Below are positions 7,523-16,780 of a DNA stretch of 43,067 nt, piece by piece; the first letter of the stretch is position 1, and every line of letters starts with the position of its first letter. A model generated the notes under the pieces. That model searched no databases, was not told the origin of the DNA, and was given only the letters and a program-made list of their open reading frames with translations. Position numbers and translations under genes: made by a program. The stretch spans positions 1-43,067 of the forward strand of contig JAAZBN010000119.1 of NCBI GenBank assembly GCA_012513795.1. The letters are read 5' to 3'. The stretch is from Bacteroidales bacterium (GTDB lineage: Bacteria > Bacteroidota > Bacteroidia > Bacteroidales > VadinHA17).

Positions 7523-8386
7523 ATGAGACGCTATGCCACAATAATGCTGTTCCTTCTGCCTGCGCTTGCCGCTTCTTCCCTCCTTCCGGCCCAGGGCCGG
7601 TTAATAGAAAAGAAACAGGCATCAATTTGGTTTGGCGTGAGGGATATAACCCGTGACAGCCTGGCTAACGGCGCCAACCTCGATTTCCTGAACTACCTTC
7701 ACTCCTCGGATGAGATGGCTGAGTACCAGTATCTGGGGCTCTCCGCACATCTCTGGTTCCGGGGCAACTGGGAGGCCGACCTCAAGGTGGCCATGTATGA
7801 TGATTTTGCGCCCACCAGCCTGAATATCAAGGCTATATGGATGCCATACAAATACCTGGGTTTCACGGCAGGATTCTACAGTTATCCCCAGCTGATGAAT
7901 GAATTTAATATGTTCCACCGCATCTCCGACGAAGGGTGGTATGGTGACACAGACAGTAATTTCAGGCAGAGGCGTATTCATGAAACAGGGATTATGGCAG
8001 GGGTAGTAGTGCCGTTCAGCTACCGTTTTATCCACCTGACCCTTTACATGAACGGAGGTATCAGCAATCTCTCCAGATTCAGTGAGAAGGTAACACAGAA
8101 GATGATCAACGGTAACATGAAGCGTGAGATCAGGTACGCAACAAAGAACTCCCCGGCGCTCTTTTTCTTTCCCGAAGCAGAGCTGGGCATTGACTGTTGC
8201 AGGATCGGCGGTATAACGCTGGGATTCAGGGGTCATGCCAGCTGGTATTCTGTAGACCGGTCTGTGGATTACAGCAGGACAACCTTTGAGTGGACCTATG
8301 ACAACCCGGAACAAGAAGAGGTTGCCAATCCGGCACACAGGTTCTCAAAATTTGAATTTGATGCAGGTCTTTATCTGACCTGGTGA
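7523..8386 (+). CDS. Putative outer-membrane beta-barrel-like protein, unknown function
   Basis: Signal peptide MRRYATIMLFLLPALAASSLLPAQG; alternating aromatic/polar strands; C-terminal FDAGLYLTW. Confidence 0.6.
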   Translation: MRRYATIMLFLLPALAASSLLPAQGRLIEKKQASIWFGVRDITRDSLANGANLDFLNYLHSSDEMAEYQYLGLSAHLWFRGNWEADLKVAMYDDFAPTSLNIKAIWMPYKYLGFTAGFYSYPQLMNEFNMFHRISDEGWYGDTDSNFRQRRIHETGIMAGVVVPFSYRFIHLTLYMNGGISNLSRFSEKVTQKMINGNMKREIRYATKNSPALFFFPEAELGIDCCRIGGITLGFRGHASWYSVDRSVDYSRTTFEWTYDNPEQEEVANPAHRFSKFEFDAGLYLTW

Positions 8387-8430
8387 AGAATGTTTTATAG
8401 TACCCGGACTGCATCTCGCGTCGAAGGCAT

Positions 8431-8460
8431 TTTGCTTTTAACTTAATAGTCCTAATTTTG
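8431..8460 (+). promoter_or_regulatory. Bacteroidota-type promoter (TTTG-N18-TAATTTTG)
   Basis: TTTG at 8431-8434 and TAATTTTG at 8453-8460 match the -33/-7 consensus TTTG...TAnnTTTG, upstream of the ATG at 8483. Confidence 0.5.
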
Positions 8461-8474
8461 TTTTAGACTAAAAC
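8460..8474. promoter_or_regulatory. Perfect palindrome GTTTTAG-A-CTAAAAC, candidate operator
   Basis: Seven-bp arms around one central base, immediately after the -7 element and 8 nt before ATG 8483. Confidence 0.5.
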
Positions 8475-8482
8475 CTGTCCCA

Positions 8483-9715
8483 ATGAGCGAACTCATTAAC
8501 AATTCATCAGACAGAAAAAAGCGGCTGAAGGAGCTGATATTAAGGCTTCATGAAGGGGAGCCTGAAGAAAAGGTAAGGGAAGACCTGCTGGGTACCCTGA
8601 GCCAGATACCCTACGGAGAGGTTGTTGAGGTTGAGCAGGAACTGATCAGCGAAGGACTCCCCGAAGAAGAGGTGCTGAAGCTTTGCGATGCCCACTCGGC
8701 TGTGCTTCACGGTAATGTAGACCTCTCTGCAGCCAAAAAGATTCCGGCAGGGCACCCGGTTGAGGTGCTCATCAATGAGAATAAGGAACTGAGGAGGGTA
8801 GTTTCAGAAATTGAGAACCTGATTTCAGCCATCAGTTATGAGTCAGGTCCGGTGCAGGATGCTGAGATATTCAGGCTTATCGGTCTCTTCAACAGCCTGT
8901 GGGATGTTGACAAGCATTACCAGCGGAAGGAGTACCTGGTTTTTCCATATCTGGAGAAGCAGGGTATTACCGGACCGCCCAAGGTTATGTGGGGGAAACA
9001 TGATGAGATCAGGGAGCTCATCAAGGGCGCCATCGAGATACTGAAAAGTGGTGAGATAACCCGGGAAGAGCTGGGTGCATCGGCTGAGATAGTATTCCTT
9101 CCGGCAGCAAATGGCGTAAAGGAGATGACCATCAAGGAGGAGGAGATACTCTTCCCGATGGCACTTGACAACCTGAACGAAGCCGACTGGTATGCCATTC
9201 AGAAGCAGTCGCTGGAGATAGGGTACTGCCTCTATGACCCGAAGGTCACATGGAAGCCGGAATGGGCTGAGGAGGATATCCTCAATGAGATGAACAAGAA
9301 TGCAGACACAGTTCAGCTACCCTCGGGCAGTTTTACCGTCGAGGAGCTGCTGGCTATACTGAACAGGCTGCCGATAGACATGACATTCGTTGACCGTAAT
9401 GACAAGGTGAAGTACTTCTCGCAGAGCGAAGAGAGGATCTTTCAGCGGAACAGGGCGATACTGAACAGGGATGTAAGGCATTGCCATCCTCCAGCCAGTG
9501 CTCACATTGTCGATAAGATCATCGAAGACTTCAGGTCGGGCAGAGCCACGAGGGCACCTTTCTGGATAAATATGGGAGGCAAGATGATTCACATTGAATA
9601 CTTCGCCCTGCGAAATAATAAGGGGGAGTACCTGGGCACACTGGAGGTGTCGCAAGATGTCAGACCATACAGGGATCTTGAAGGTGAGCAACGGATATTA
9701 TCATACTCAAAATAA
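8483..9715 (+). CDS. DUF438 domain protein with hemerythrin-like and PAS domains
   Basis: RLKELILRLHEGEPEEKVREDLLGTLSQIPYGEVVEVEQELI is DUF438; HHE-like HYQRKEYLVFPYLEKQGI and KEEEILFP; C-terminal PAS DMTFVDRNDKVKYFSQSEERIF. Confidence 0.9.
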   Translation: MSELINNSSDRKKRLKELILRLHEGEPEEKVREDLLGTLSQIPYGEVVEVEQELISEGLPEEEVLKLCDAHSAVLHGNVDLSAAKKIPAGHPVEVLINENKELRRVVSEIENLISAISYESGPVQDAEIFRLIGLFNSLWDVDKHYQRKEYLVFPYLEKQGITGPPKVMWGKHDEIRELIKGAIEILKSGEITREELGASAEIVFLPAANGVKEMTIKEEEILFPMALDNLNEADWYAIQKQSLEIGYCLYDPKVTWKPEWAEEDILNEMNKNADTVQLPSGSFTVEELLAILNRLPIDMTFVDRNDKVKYFSQSEERIFQRNRAILNRDVRHCHPPASAHIVDKIIEDFRSGRATRAPFWINMGGKMIHIEYFALRNNKGEYLGTLEVSQDVRPYRDLEGEQRILSYSK

Positions 9716-9717
9716 TC

Positions 9718-10239
9718 ATGGATCAGAACAGGATAATCATAAGTCCGAAGACAAAGGTATTGGTGCTGATTGAGGCTTACCCGCTGCTTGAGGATACACT
9801 GATACGTTATGTGCCTGCGTTTGAGAAGCTAAAGAACCCGGTGTTGAGAAGGACGGTGGCGCGGATTGCCACCCTTCAGCAGGCCGCTGCTATTGGCAAC
9901 GTGAAGGTTGAGGAGCTGATCAATGTCCTTCGCAGGGAAGTGGGTCAGGACCTGATAGCTTCGGCAGCCGAGCAGGAGTTTAATACGGCAAGACCCGGCT
10001 GGTATGCTCCTGCTATGGTGAAGCAGGAGACTGATATAAGGACCATGCTGGCAGCAGGAGAGCAGCCGGTTAACCAGGTAATTGCCGATCTGAATAATCT
10101 GGAGCCAGGGGTAATATACAAGGTGACAGCGCCTTTTGTGCCTGCACCTCTCATTGAGAAAGCCGCCAGTCTGGGGATTGATCATTGGCTCGTACAGGAG
10201 GCGGAGGGGCTCTTTTATGTTTATTTCATTAGGGTATAG
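9718..10239 (+). CDS. DUF1858 plus DUF2249 domain protein
   Basis: N-term ISPKTKVLVLIEAYPLLEDTLIRYVPAFEKLKNPVLRRTVARIATLQQAAAIGNVKVEEL; C-term VIADLNNLEPGVIYKVTAPFVPAPLIEKAASLGID. Confidence 0.8.
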   Translation: MDQNRIIISPKTKVLVLIEAYPLLEDTLIRYVPAFEKLKNPVLRRTVARIATLQQAAAIGNVKVEELINVLRREVGQDLIASAAEQEFNTARPGWYAPAMVKQETDIRTMLAAGEQPVNQVIADLNNLEPGVIYKVTAPFVPAPLIEKAASLGIDHWLVQEAEGLFYVYFIRV

Positions 10240-10254
10240 CCTGTCCGTTGATTT

Positions 10255-11133
10255 ATGGCAATCAAGTCAGACCATACGCCTCAGGTACACTCATATCTCT
10301 CACTTCGTAAAGCAGTGGGATGGATAGGGATTCTCCTTCCGTTCGTGCTTGTGGCAGGGCATCTGATTATTTTCAATGGTGAGAGTGCACTGACGAACAT
10401 GAGCGCATATTACCACACAGGCATGCGAGACCTGTTTGTAGGAGCCATCTGCGCCATTGCACTCTTCCTGTTTTTCTATAAAGGATATGACAGATGGGAT
10501 AACAGCGCTGCCAACCTGGCGGGTTTTTTTGCGCTGGGGGTTGCCTTTTTCCCGACAGTGAAAGAGGGACCGTGGGACTGGATTGCGTGGGTGCATTTCA
10601 GCTGTGCTGCATGCTTCCTGGTAATCCTGGCACTCATTTCAATATTTCTTTTCACCCGCGGAGAAGAGCACCTCACCGAGATGAAGAAGAAGAGGAATCA
10701 AATATTCAGGGCATGCGGAATCATCATGCTCGTGGCGCTGGCGTCCATTGAGGTCTTTTTCCTTTTCTTTGACGGCATCAATTCCGATTCAAGATTTGTA
10801 CTTATTGCCGAAACAGTTACTCTTATGGCATTCGGCATCTCGTGGCTGACCAAGGGAGGAACGCTTTACCCTGATAAACCAATTAAAAAAAGTAATATGG
10901 AAAATGAAGAAAAACTGATCAAGGTATTTATTGGACCCGAACCTACTGCCCTCCTGCTGATGAAGAGGCTGGAGGAAATTGGAGTGAAATCGCTCATCAA
11001 GAATGACTCGACCCTGGGATACCTCGGAGGCAATCCTGTTAATGTTGACCTGTATATTCTTGAGGATGACATGGATAAGGCCGCCCCCCTCATAGATGAA
11101 TTCAGGGAAAATGAGGAAATTCAAAGTGATTAA
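10255..11133 (+). CDS. DUF998-like membrane domain fused to a DUF2007-like C-terminal domain
   Basis: Six hydrophobic segments, then ENEEKLIKVFIGPEPTALLLMKRLEEIGVKSLIKN...VDLYILEDDMDKAAPLIDEF. An internal ATG at 10897 is in frame. Confidence 0.7.
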   Translation: MAIKSDHTPQVHSYLSLRKAVGWIGILLPFVLVAGHLIIFNGESALTNMSAYYHTGMRDLFVGAICAIALFLFFYKGYDRWDNSAANLAGFFALGVAFFPTVKEGPWDWIAWVHFSCAACFLVILALISIFLFTRGEEHLTEMKKKRNQIFRACGIIMLVALASIEVFFLFFDGINSDSRFVLIAETVTLMAFGISWLTKGGTLYPDKPIKKSNMENEEKLIKVFIGPEPTALLLMKRLEEIGVKSLIKNDSTLGYLGGNPVNVDLYILEDDMDKAAPLIDEFRENEEIQSD

Positions 11134-11161
11134 TGAGCAAATACTGACAATAAAAACTGAA

Positions 11162-12826
11162 ATGAACAAGATTCAGGTTATGGCGGTGGTCATCATTGGG
11201 ATGATTACCTTTTCATGCAACAGTTCAAAACAACCATCTGACATGATCATCACGAACGCGCGCATATGGACAGGAGATGAAAGGCAGCCCTATGCACAGG
11301 CAATGGCTGTTTCAGGTGACACTATTGTTGCTGTGGGTAACAAGAGTGAGGTCATGAAGCACAGGTCAGAAGCCACTGTTATTATTGACATGGGAGGCAG
11401 GTTCATAGCCCCCGGCTTTATTGATTCCCATGTACATATGTTGCAGGGAGGATCAAACCTTGCCTCGGTGCAGCTGAGAGATGCAACCACACCGGAGATT
11501 GTTATCAGGCGCATAAAGGAATATGCCACTACGCTGAAACCCGGCGAGTGGATTCTCGGGGGCGACTGGGATGGCAAGGGATGGGAAACACTTCCTATGG
11601 CTGAGTGGATTGATACGGTCACACCTGACAATCCGGTGTTTGTATCACGTCTTGATGGGCACATGGCGCTGGCCAACTCACTGGCCATGAAGCTGGCGGG
11701 CGTTGATCACACTGTGAGAGACATCTCCGGGGGAACGATAGAAAAGGACAGCCGCGGTGAACCGACAGGTATCTTCAAGGACAACGCCATGGACCTCATC
11801 TCTGTAAAAATCCCTGCACCGACGGAAGAAGAGGTTGACCGGGCGCTGGTTGCAGCCATGAATTATCTTGCCTCCAACGGGGTTACTTCAGTCCATGCCG
11901 TTGACGGTGCAGAATATATTGACGGGCTGTCAAGGGTACGTGCCAGCGGCAGTCAGATCACCAGGGTTTACTGGCTGAAGACCATCAGCAGGTGGAACGA
12001 GTTGAAGGAACATATTGAAAGAGAGGGTAAAGGAGATGAATGGCTCCGTACAGGAGGTGTCAAGGGCTTTGTTGACGGCTCACTGGGATCACATACCGCC
12101 GCATTCATAGAACCATACACTGACCTGCAGACTGACAGCGGCCTCTTCGTGAACAGCAAGGAAGATCTGTACAGGTGGATCTCCGAATCAGACAGGGCGG
12201 AGCTACAGGTAGTAATTCATGCCATCGGAGACCGGGCAATCAATTACCTGCTCAATACCTATGAGCAGGTTTCAGAGGAGAACGGGGAGCGTGACAGGCG
12301 GTTCAGGATTGAACATTCACAGCATATTGTACCGGCCGACATTGAAAGATACGGAAAGCTGAAGGTGATAGCCAGCATGCAGCCTTACCACGCCATAGAT
12401 GATGGCAGATGGGCAGAGGAATACATCGGCCAGGAACGGATGAAGACATCCTATGCTTTCCGGTCGCTTATTGACAGCGGAGTCACGGTGGCGTTTGGGA
12501 GCGACTGGTTCGTGGCTCCGGCAACACCGCTGGAAGGAATATATGGCGCGGTGACACGCCGGACACTTGACGGCAAGAATCCTGACGGATGGGTGCCTGA
12601 GCAAAAGATAACTGTTGAGGAGGCACTGAAAGCCTATACCATTAACGCTGCATACGCTTCATTTGAGGAGAATATCAAAGGGTCACTTGAACCGGGCAAG
12701 CTGGCTGATTTTGTGGTTCTTGACCAGGATATTACAGCAATTGACCCGGTGAAAATATGGGATCTGAAGGTACAGCAGACCTGGGTGGGAGGCAAAAAAG
12801 TGTTTGACCGCTCTGAGAACAAGTAA
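11162..12826 (+). CDS. Amidohydrolase family lipoprotein (YtcJ/amidohydrolase_3-like); ORF opens at 11096 but 11162 gives the signal peptide
   Basis: MNKIQVMAVVIIGMITFSCN lipobox; ARIWTGDERQPYAQAMAVSGDTIVAVG; FIDSHVHM; GSLGSHTAAFIEPY; AFGSDWFV. Confidence 0.9.
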   Translation: MNKIQVMAVVIIGMITFSCNSSKQPSDMIITNARIWTGDERQPYAQAMAVSGDTIVAVGNKSEVMKHRSEATVIIDMGGRFIAPGFIDSHVHMLQGGSNLASVQLRDATTPEIVIRRIKEYATTLKPGEWILGGDWDGKGWETLPMAEWIDTVTPDNPVFVSRLDGHMALANSLAMKLAGVDHTVRDISGGTIEKDSRGEPTGIFKDNAMDLISVKIPAPTEEEVDRALVAAMNYLASNGVTSVHAVDGAEYIDGLSRVRASGSQITRVYWLKTISRWNELKEHIEREGKGDEWLRTGGVKGFVDGSLGSHTAAFIEPYTDLQTDSGLFVNSKEDLYRWISESDRAELQVVIHAIGDRAINYLLNTYEQVSEENGERDRRFRIEHSQHIVPADIERYGKLKVIASMQPYHAIDDGRWAEEYIGQERMKTSYAFRSLIDSGVTVAFGSDWFVAPATPLEGIYGAVTRRTLDGKNPDGWVPEQKITVEEALKAYTINAAYASFEENIKGSLEPGKLADFVVLDQDITAIDPVKIWDLKVQQTWVGGKKVFDRSENK

Positions 12827-12837
12827 ACGAAGAGTCC

Positions 12838-14004
12838 GTGAACATTTACAGACACAATATCAGGGCAGCCATTGCGGTCATTCTTATGCTGACAGCCCTG
12901 CACTGCCAAAAAACTGATGCTCAGATGAAGAGAGCAAGAGACTACGGAATAGAGATTGGCATACTGCGTACCGGCAGTTTCAATGCCATCACGGATGTGC
13001 CCGGCGTGAAGGTGGGCCAGGTAACCATTAAGGAGGGTGACTCGGTAAACACCGGAGTCACGGCTATCCTTCCCCATGACGGGAATATATTTCAGCAGAA
13101 GGTTCCGGCAGGGATCTTCGTGGGTAACGGATTTGGAAAGCTGACCGGATACACCCAGGTTGAAGAGTTGGGAAACCTGGAGACCCCGGTGGTACTGACC
13201 AATACGCTGAGTGTGTCAACAGCCATGGCTGCAGTGATAGAGCACACCCTCTCCCAGCCGGGGAACGACCGTGTGATGAGTGTCAATGCAGTGGTTGGAG
13301 AGACCAATGATGCCAGGCTCAATGATATCAGGGGCAGGCATATCACCATGGAGCATGTACTGGAGGCAATCAGGGATGCTGACAGCGGTCCTGTTGCCGA
13401 GGGTAATGCAGGAGCCGGCACCGGCACTGTATGCTTCGGGTTCAAGGGAGGGATAGGCACATCTTCGCGTGTGTTGCCCGCCACCAGGGGAGGGTACACT
13501 ATAGGTGTGCTTGTGCAGACGAACTACGGCGGCATCCTGCAGGTCAATGGTGTGCCTGTGGGCCAGGAGCTCGGGCGGTACAGCTTCAGAACCACCGTTA
13601 ATGAGTACAAGGAAGACGGTTCATGCATGATTGTGGTCATGACTGATGCGCCGCTCACATCAAGGAACCTGAAGAGGCTCGGTTCAAGGGCCTTTGCAGG
13701 CATGATGAGAACAGGAGCATCCGGGTCAAACGGCAGCGGGGACTATGTCATAGCCGTATCCACCGCGGAGGAGCTGCGTATCCCCTACTCTTCCGAATCT
13801 TTGTCCGAGGAGTGGAGGGAGATCAGGAATGATGAGATGGACCTGCTCTTCCAGGCTGTTGCCGAGGCAACCGAAGAAGCCATAATCAACTCACTCTTTG
13901 CCGCTGAGACTGTGAAGGCCAGAAACGGGATGATGATTGAAGCTTTACCTGTTGAGAAGACATTGCAGATACTCCGGAAATACAACAGGATAAAAGAAAG
14001 ATGA
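12838..14004 (+). CDS. P1 family peptidase (DmpA-like aminopeptidase), secreted; GTG start
   Basis: GSFNAITDVPGVKVGQVTI, GNGFGKLTGYTQVEELGNLETPVVLTNTLSV, AEGNAGAGTGTVCFGFKGGIGTSSRVLP. Confidence 0.9.
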   Translation: MNIYRHNIRAAIAVILMLTALHCQKTDAQMKRARDYGIEIGILRTGSFNAITDVPGVKVGQVTIKEGDSVNTGVTAILPHDGNIFQQKVPAGIFVGNGFGKLTGYTQVEELGNLETPVVLTNTLSVSTAMAAVIEHTLSQPGNDRVMSVNAVVGETNDARLNDIRGRHITMEHVLEAIRDADSGPVAEGNAGAGTGTVCFGFKGGIGTSSRVLPATRGGYTIGVLVQTNYGGILQVNGVPVGQELGRYSFRTTVNEYKEDGSCMIVVMTDAPLTSRNLKRLGSRAFAGMMRTGASGSNGSGDYVIAVSTAEELRIPYSSESLSEEWREIRNDEMDLLFQAVAEATEEAIINSLFAAETVKARNGMMIEALPVEKTLQILRKYNRIKER

Positions 14005-15554
14005 CTTCGCCTGTACGAATTGCAGCCAGGGAGATAGCTGCTGCATTTGCTTTTGTTCTGATCCTTACCGGCCAGTCATTGTCAGCGCAGAGGATTTCCC
14101 CGGCGCTGACCCATAAAATTGACAGCCTTTACCGTCTCTTTGCCGCAGAAAATCACTTGCCGGGGATAGCGTACGGCATTATCATGGATACATCCCTTGT
14201 CTATTCAGGCGCCACCGGTTATTCCAGCCTGGGCGACAGCACCCCGGTAACACTCTCCACGGCATTCCGGGCAGCCTCCATGACCAAGAGCTTCACCGCC
14301 CTGGCGATCCTGAGGCTGCGCGATGAGCGAAAGCTGCAGCTTGATGACCCTGTATACCGCTGGCTCCCGGAGCTTGACAGCCTTCACTACCTTAGCGGGG
14401 ATGCTCCGGTACTTACCATAAGGCACCTGCTGACACATACCGGAGGATTCCCGCAGGATGATCCCTGGGCAGACAGGCAGCTTGAAACCACCGAGGAGGG
14501 ACTCAGCGCACTGATCCGTGATGGACTGACCATGTCAAACGTGCCGGGTGTCGCCTATGAATACAGTAACCTTGGTTATACTCTGCTTGGCCGGGTAATA
14601 AGGGCAGTAACTGGTGTGCCTTATCAGGATTATATTGACTCCGTGGTCTTCAGGCCGCTGGGAATGACCTGTACGGTATGGGAGTATGATGTTTTGCCGG
14701 ATGGCATAATGGCGAATGGGTACAGGTATATAAACGGAAGATGGAGTCAGGAGGAGCTGCTACATGACGGCCCCTTTGGGGCGATGGGCGGGCTGATATC
14801 AACTGTAGCCGATTTTGCCCGTTATGCAATCATGCACCTGTCAGCCTGGCCGCCATGTGACCGTGAGGAGCGGTGGCTGCCACGCGACAGTGCTGAGTGC
14901 CGGCCACTTAAGAGAAGCTCCCTGAGGGAGATGCACTCACCCTCATCAGGAATCGCATACAACAGCAGCACACTCTACAGCGGAGGACCGGAATGTGATG
15001 TTATCGTGGCATACGGCTACGGCCTCAGATGGTCGCTTGACTGCATGAACAGGAAGAAAATCTTCCATAACGGAGGCCTTCCCGGATTTGGAAGCAACTG
15101 GACCATCATGCCTGATTACGGTATTGGCGTGGTGGCCTTCAGCAACAGGACCTACGGCTCAACCTACACCGTCAACCAGGAGGTGCTCGAGCTTCTCATT
15201 GATGCGGGGGTGGTCAGGCCGCACCGGCATGAGATCACCGGCATCCTGAAGACAAGGATGGATGATCTGCTGAGGATAATGCCTGACTGGGATCCGGCCG
15301 GCACCGATGAGATCTTTTCAGACAATTTTTTCATTGACAATCCGCCGGAGGATTTACGGTCTCAAACATTGCGGATGTTTGATAAAGCAGGTAAGATACT
15401 TGCAATAAGGGAAATAATCCCGGAAAACAGTCTTAGGGGCTCCTTCGTAATAGAGGGGAGTGACGGTATGATCAATGTCTGGTTTTCATTGACTCCGGAA
15501 AAGACTCCCAGGATACAATCGTTCCGCATATCGATAACTCATAAAAACAACTGA
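14001..15554 (+). CDS. Serine hydrolase, S12/class C beta-lactamase family
   Basis: SxxK in RAASMTKSFTALAIL; Tyr motif YEYSNLGYTLLG; HNGGLPGFGSNW. Confidence 0.9.
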   Translation: MTSPVRIAAREIAAAFAFVLILTGQSLSAQRISPALTHKIDSLYRLFAAENHLPGIAYGIIMDTSLVYSGATGYSSLGDSTPVTLSTAFRAASMTKSFTALAILRLRDERKLQLDDPVYRWLPELDSLHYLSGDAPVLTIRHLLTHTGGFPQDDPWADRQLETTEEGLSALIRDGLTMSNVPGVAYEYSNLGYTLLGRVIRAVTGVPYQDYIDSVVFRPLGMTCTVWEYDVLPDGIMANGYRYINGRWSQEELLHDGPFGAMGGLISTVADFARYAIMHLSAWPPCDREERWLPRDSAECRPLKRSSLREMHSPSSGIAYNSSTLYSGGPECDVIVAYGYGLRWSLDCMNRKKIFHNGGLPGFGSNWTIMPDYGIGVVAFSNRTYGSTYTVNQEVLELLIDAGVVRPHRHEITGILKTRMDDLLRIMPDWDPAGTDEIFSDNFFIDNPPEDLRSQTLRMFDKAGKILAIREIIPENSLRGSFVIEGSDGMINVWFSLTPEKTPRIQSFRISITHKNN

Positions 15555-15555
15555 A

Positions 15556-16680
15556 ATGAGAACTGTATGGCTCCTGTCAGTCTGCCTGCTGGCTTTTTCA
15601 TGTTCAACCAAACAAACGGATAAAAACATGTTTGCATCACTTGATTCACTGTTTGCGGCCGAATTTGAGAAAAATGAGCCCGGCGGTGCGCTCCTTGTCA
15701 TGAAGGGTGACAGCGTCATTTATCATAAAAGCTTTGGCCTGGCCGATATGGAGACCAGGGAAAAGATAACACAGAACACCCTTTTCAACCTCGGCTCAAT
15801 ATCCAAGACCTTCGTGGCCAACGGAATACTCATCCTGCAAGAGGAGGGCAAGCTCTCACTGTCTGACCCGATGAGTATCTATTTTCCGGAATTCAGGAGC
15901 AGGGAGATAGCTGATGCGGTGACAATAACCCATCTCCTCACCCATACATCGGGGCTGCCTGACAACAGGCCGGTAAGTGAGAATCCGGAATTCTTTATCA
16001 CCGCTAAGGACTACGAAAACTGGGCCCCGGTTATGCAGGCGGAGAGACTGGTTTTTGCACCAGGTCTGAAGTTTGAATATTCGAATCCTGCATTCAACGG
16101 CCTGGCGCTGATAATTGAGAAGGTCAGCGGCCGGAAGTGGCAGGATTTCATCGCTGACAGGATTTTCAAACCGGCAGGCATGGTCACAAGCACCATCACT
16201 GATGGCCCTCATCCTGAAACAGGTGTGGCCCACGCGTATGAACTGGTGAACGGTAGTTGGAAAGAGTCTGATTATGGTGAGTATCCTACTTTTCCGGCAG
16301 CCGGCAACGGAGGAGTGTGGAGTTCAGTGACCGAGCTTGCGCTTTATGAGAAAGCCATCAGACAGCATCTCTTCCTTGGCAGGGAGCTGACTGAAAAATC
16401 AAGGACTATATGCCTGCCTGCCAACTGGAAGGAAACTGAGCCTCCCTTTATCGGTTACGGTTGGTTCATCGGTGAAGGCCAGATCCTTGGTGAGAAGAAC
16501 AACTATGGTGTAAGAATCATTTACCATAATGGTGACCAGGGCGGGTTCAGGGCATTTCACTTCTCGGTTCCCGAAAAGGACCTTCTATATGTAGGATTAT
16601 TCAACAGGCCACCGGAAGATCTGAATAGAATCATTAAAAGTGGCCTTAATATTCTCATGGAGAATAACTGGTTTGATTAG
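15556..16680 (+). CDS. Serine hydrolase, S12/class C beta-lactamase family
   Basis: SxxK in NLGSISKTFVANGIL; YSNPAFNGLALII; YHNGDQGGFRAFHF; lipobox-like N-term LLAFSCS. Confidence 0.9.
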   Translation: MRTVWLLSVCLLAFSCSTKQTDKNMFASLDSLFAAEFEKNEPGGALLVMKGDSVIYHKSFGLADMETREKITQNTLFNLGSISKTFVANGILILQEEGKLSLSDPMSIYFPEFRSREIADAVTITHLLTHTSGLPDNRPVSENPEFFITAKDYENWAPVMQAERLVFAPGLKFEYSNPAFNGLALIIEKVSGRKWQDFIADRIFKPAGMVTSTITDGPHPETGVAHAYELVNGSWKESDYGEYPTFPAAGNGGVWSSVTELALYEKAIRQHLFLGRELTEKSRTICLPANWKETEPPFIGYGWFIGEGQILGEKNNYGVRIIYHNGDQGGFRAFHFSVPEKDLLYVGLFNRPPEDLNRIIKSGLNILMENNWFD

Positions 16681-16780
16681 TGTAAGTTACACAAATACGA
16701 TCCTGACATACTCTTTACTGTAGTTGATGGTAAGTCCTTTGCCCGGGCAAGTCTGAAAAAAATATTGTTAATTTTGGGGC

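Noticed and set aside
7622-8338. 238-aa minus-strand ORF
   Set aside because: Antisense to the 7523-8386 ORF, which has a signal peptide and beta-barrel pattern; the antisense product has no recognisable domain.
14001-16680. Antibiotic-resistance beta-lactamases
   Set aside because: SxxK and Tyr motifs fit the broad S12 serine hydrolase family; nothing supports true beta-lactamase activity.
16739-16750. 12-bp palindrome TTGCCCGGGCAA upstream of the CaCA antiporter
   Set aside because: Short and isolated; the nearby TAATTTTG lacks a properly spaced -33 element, so a regulatory claim is too weak.
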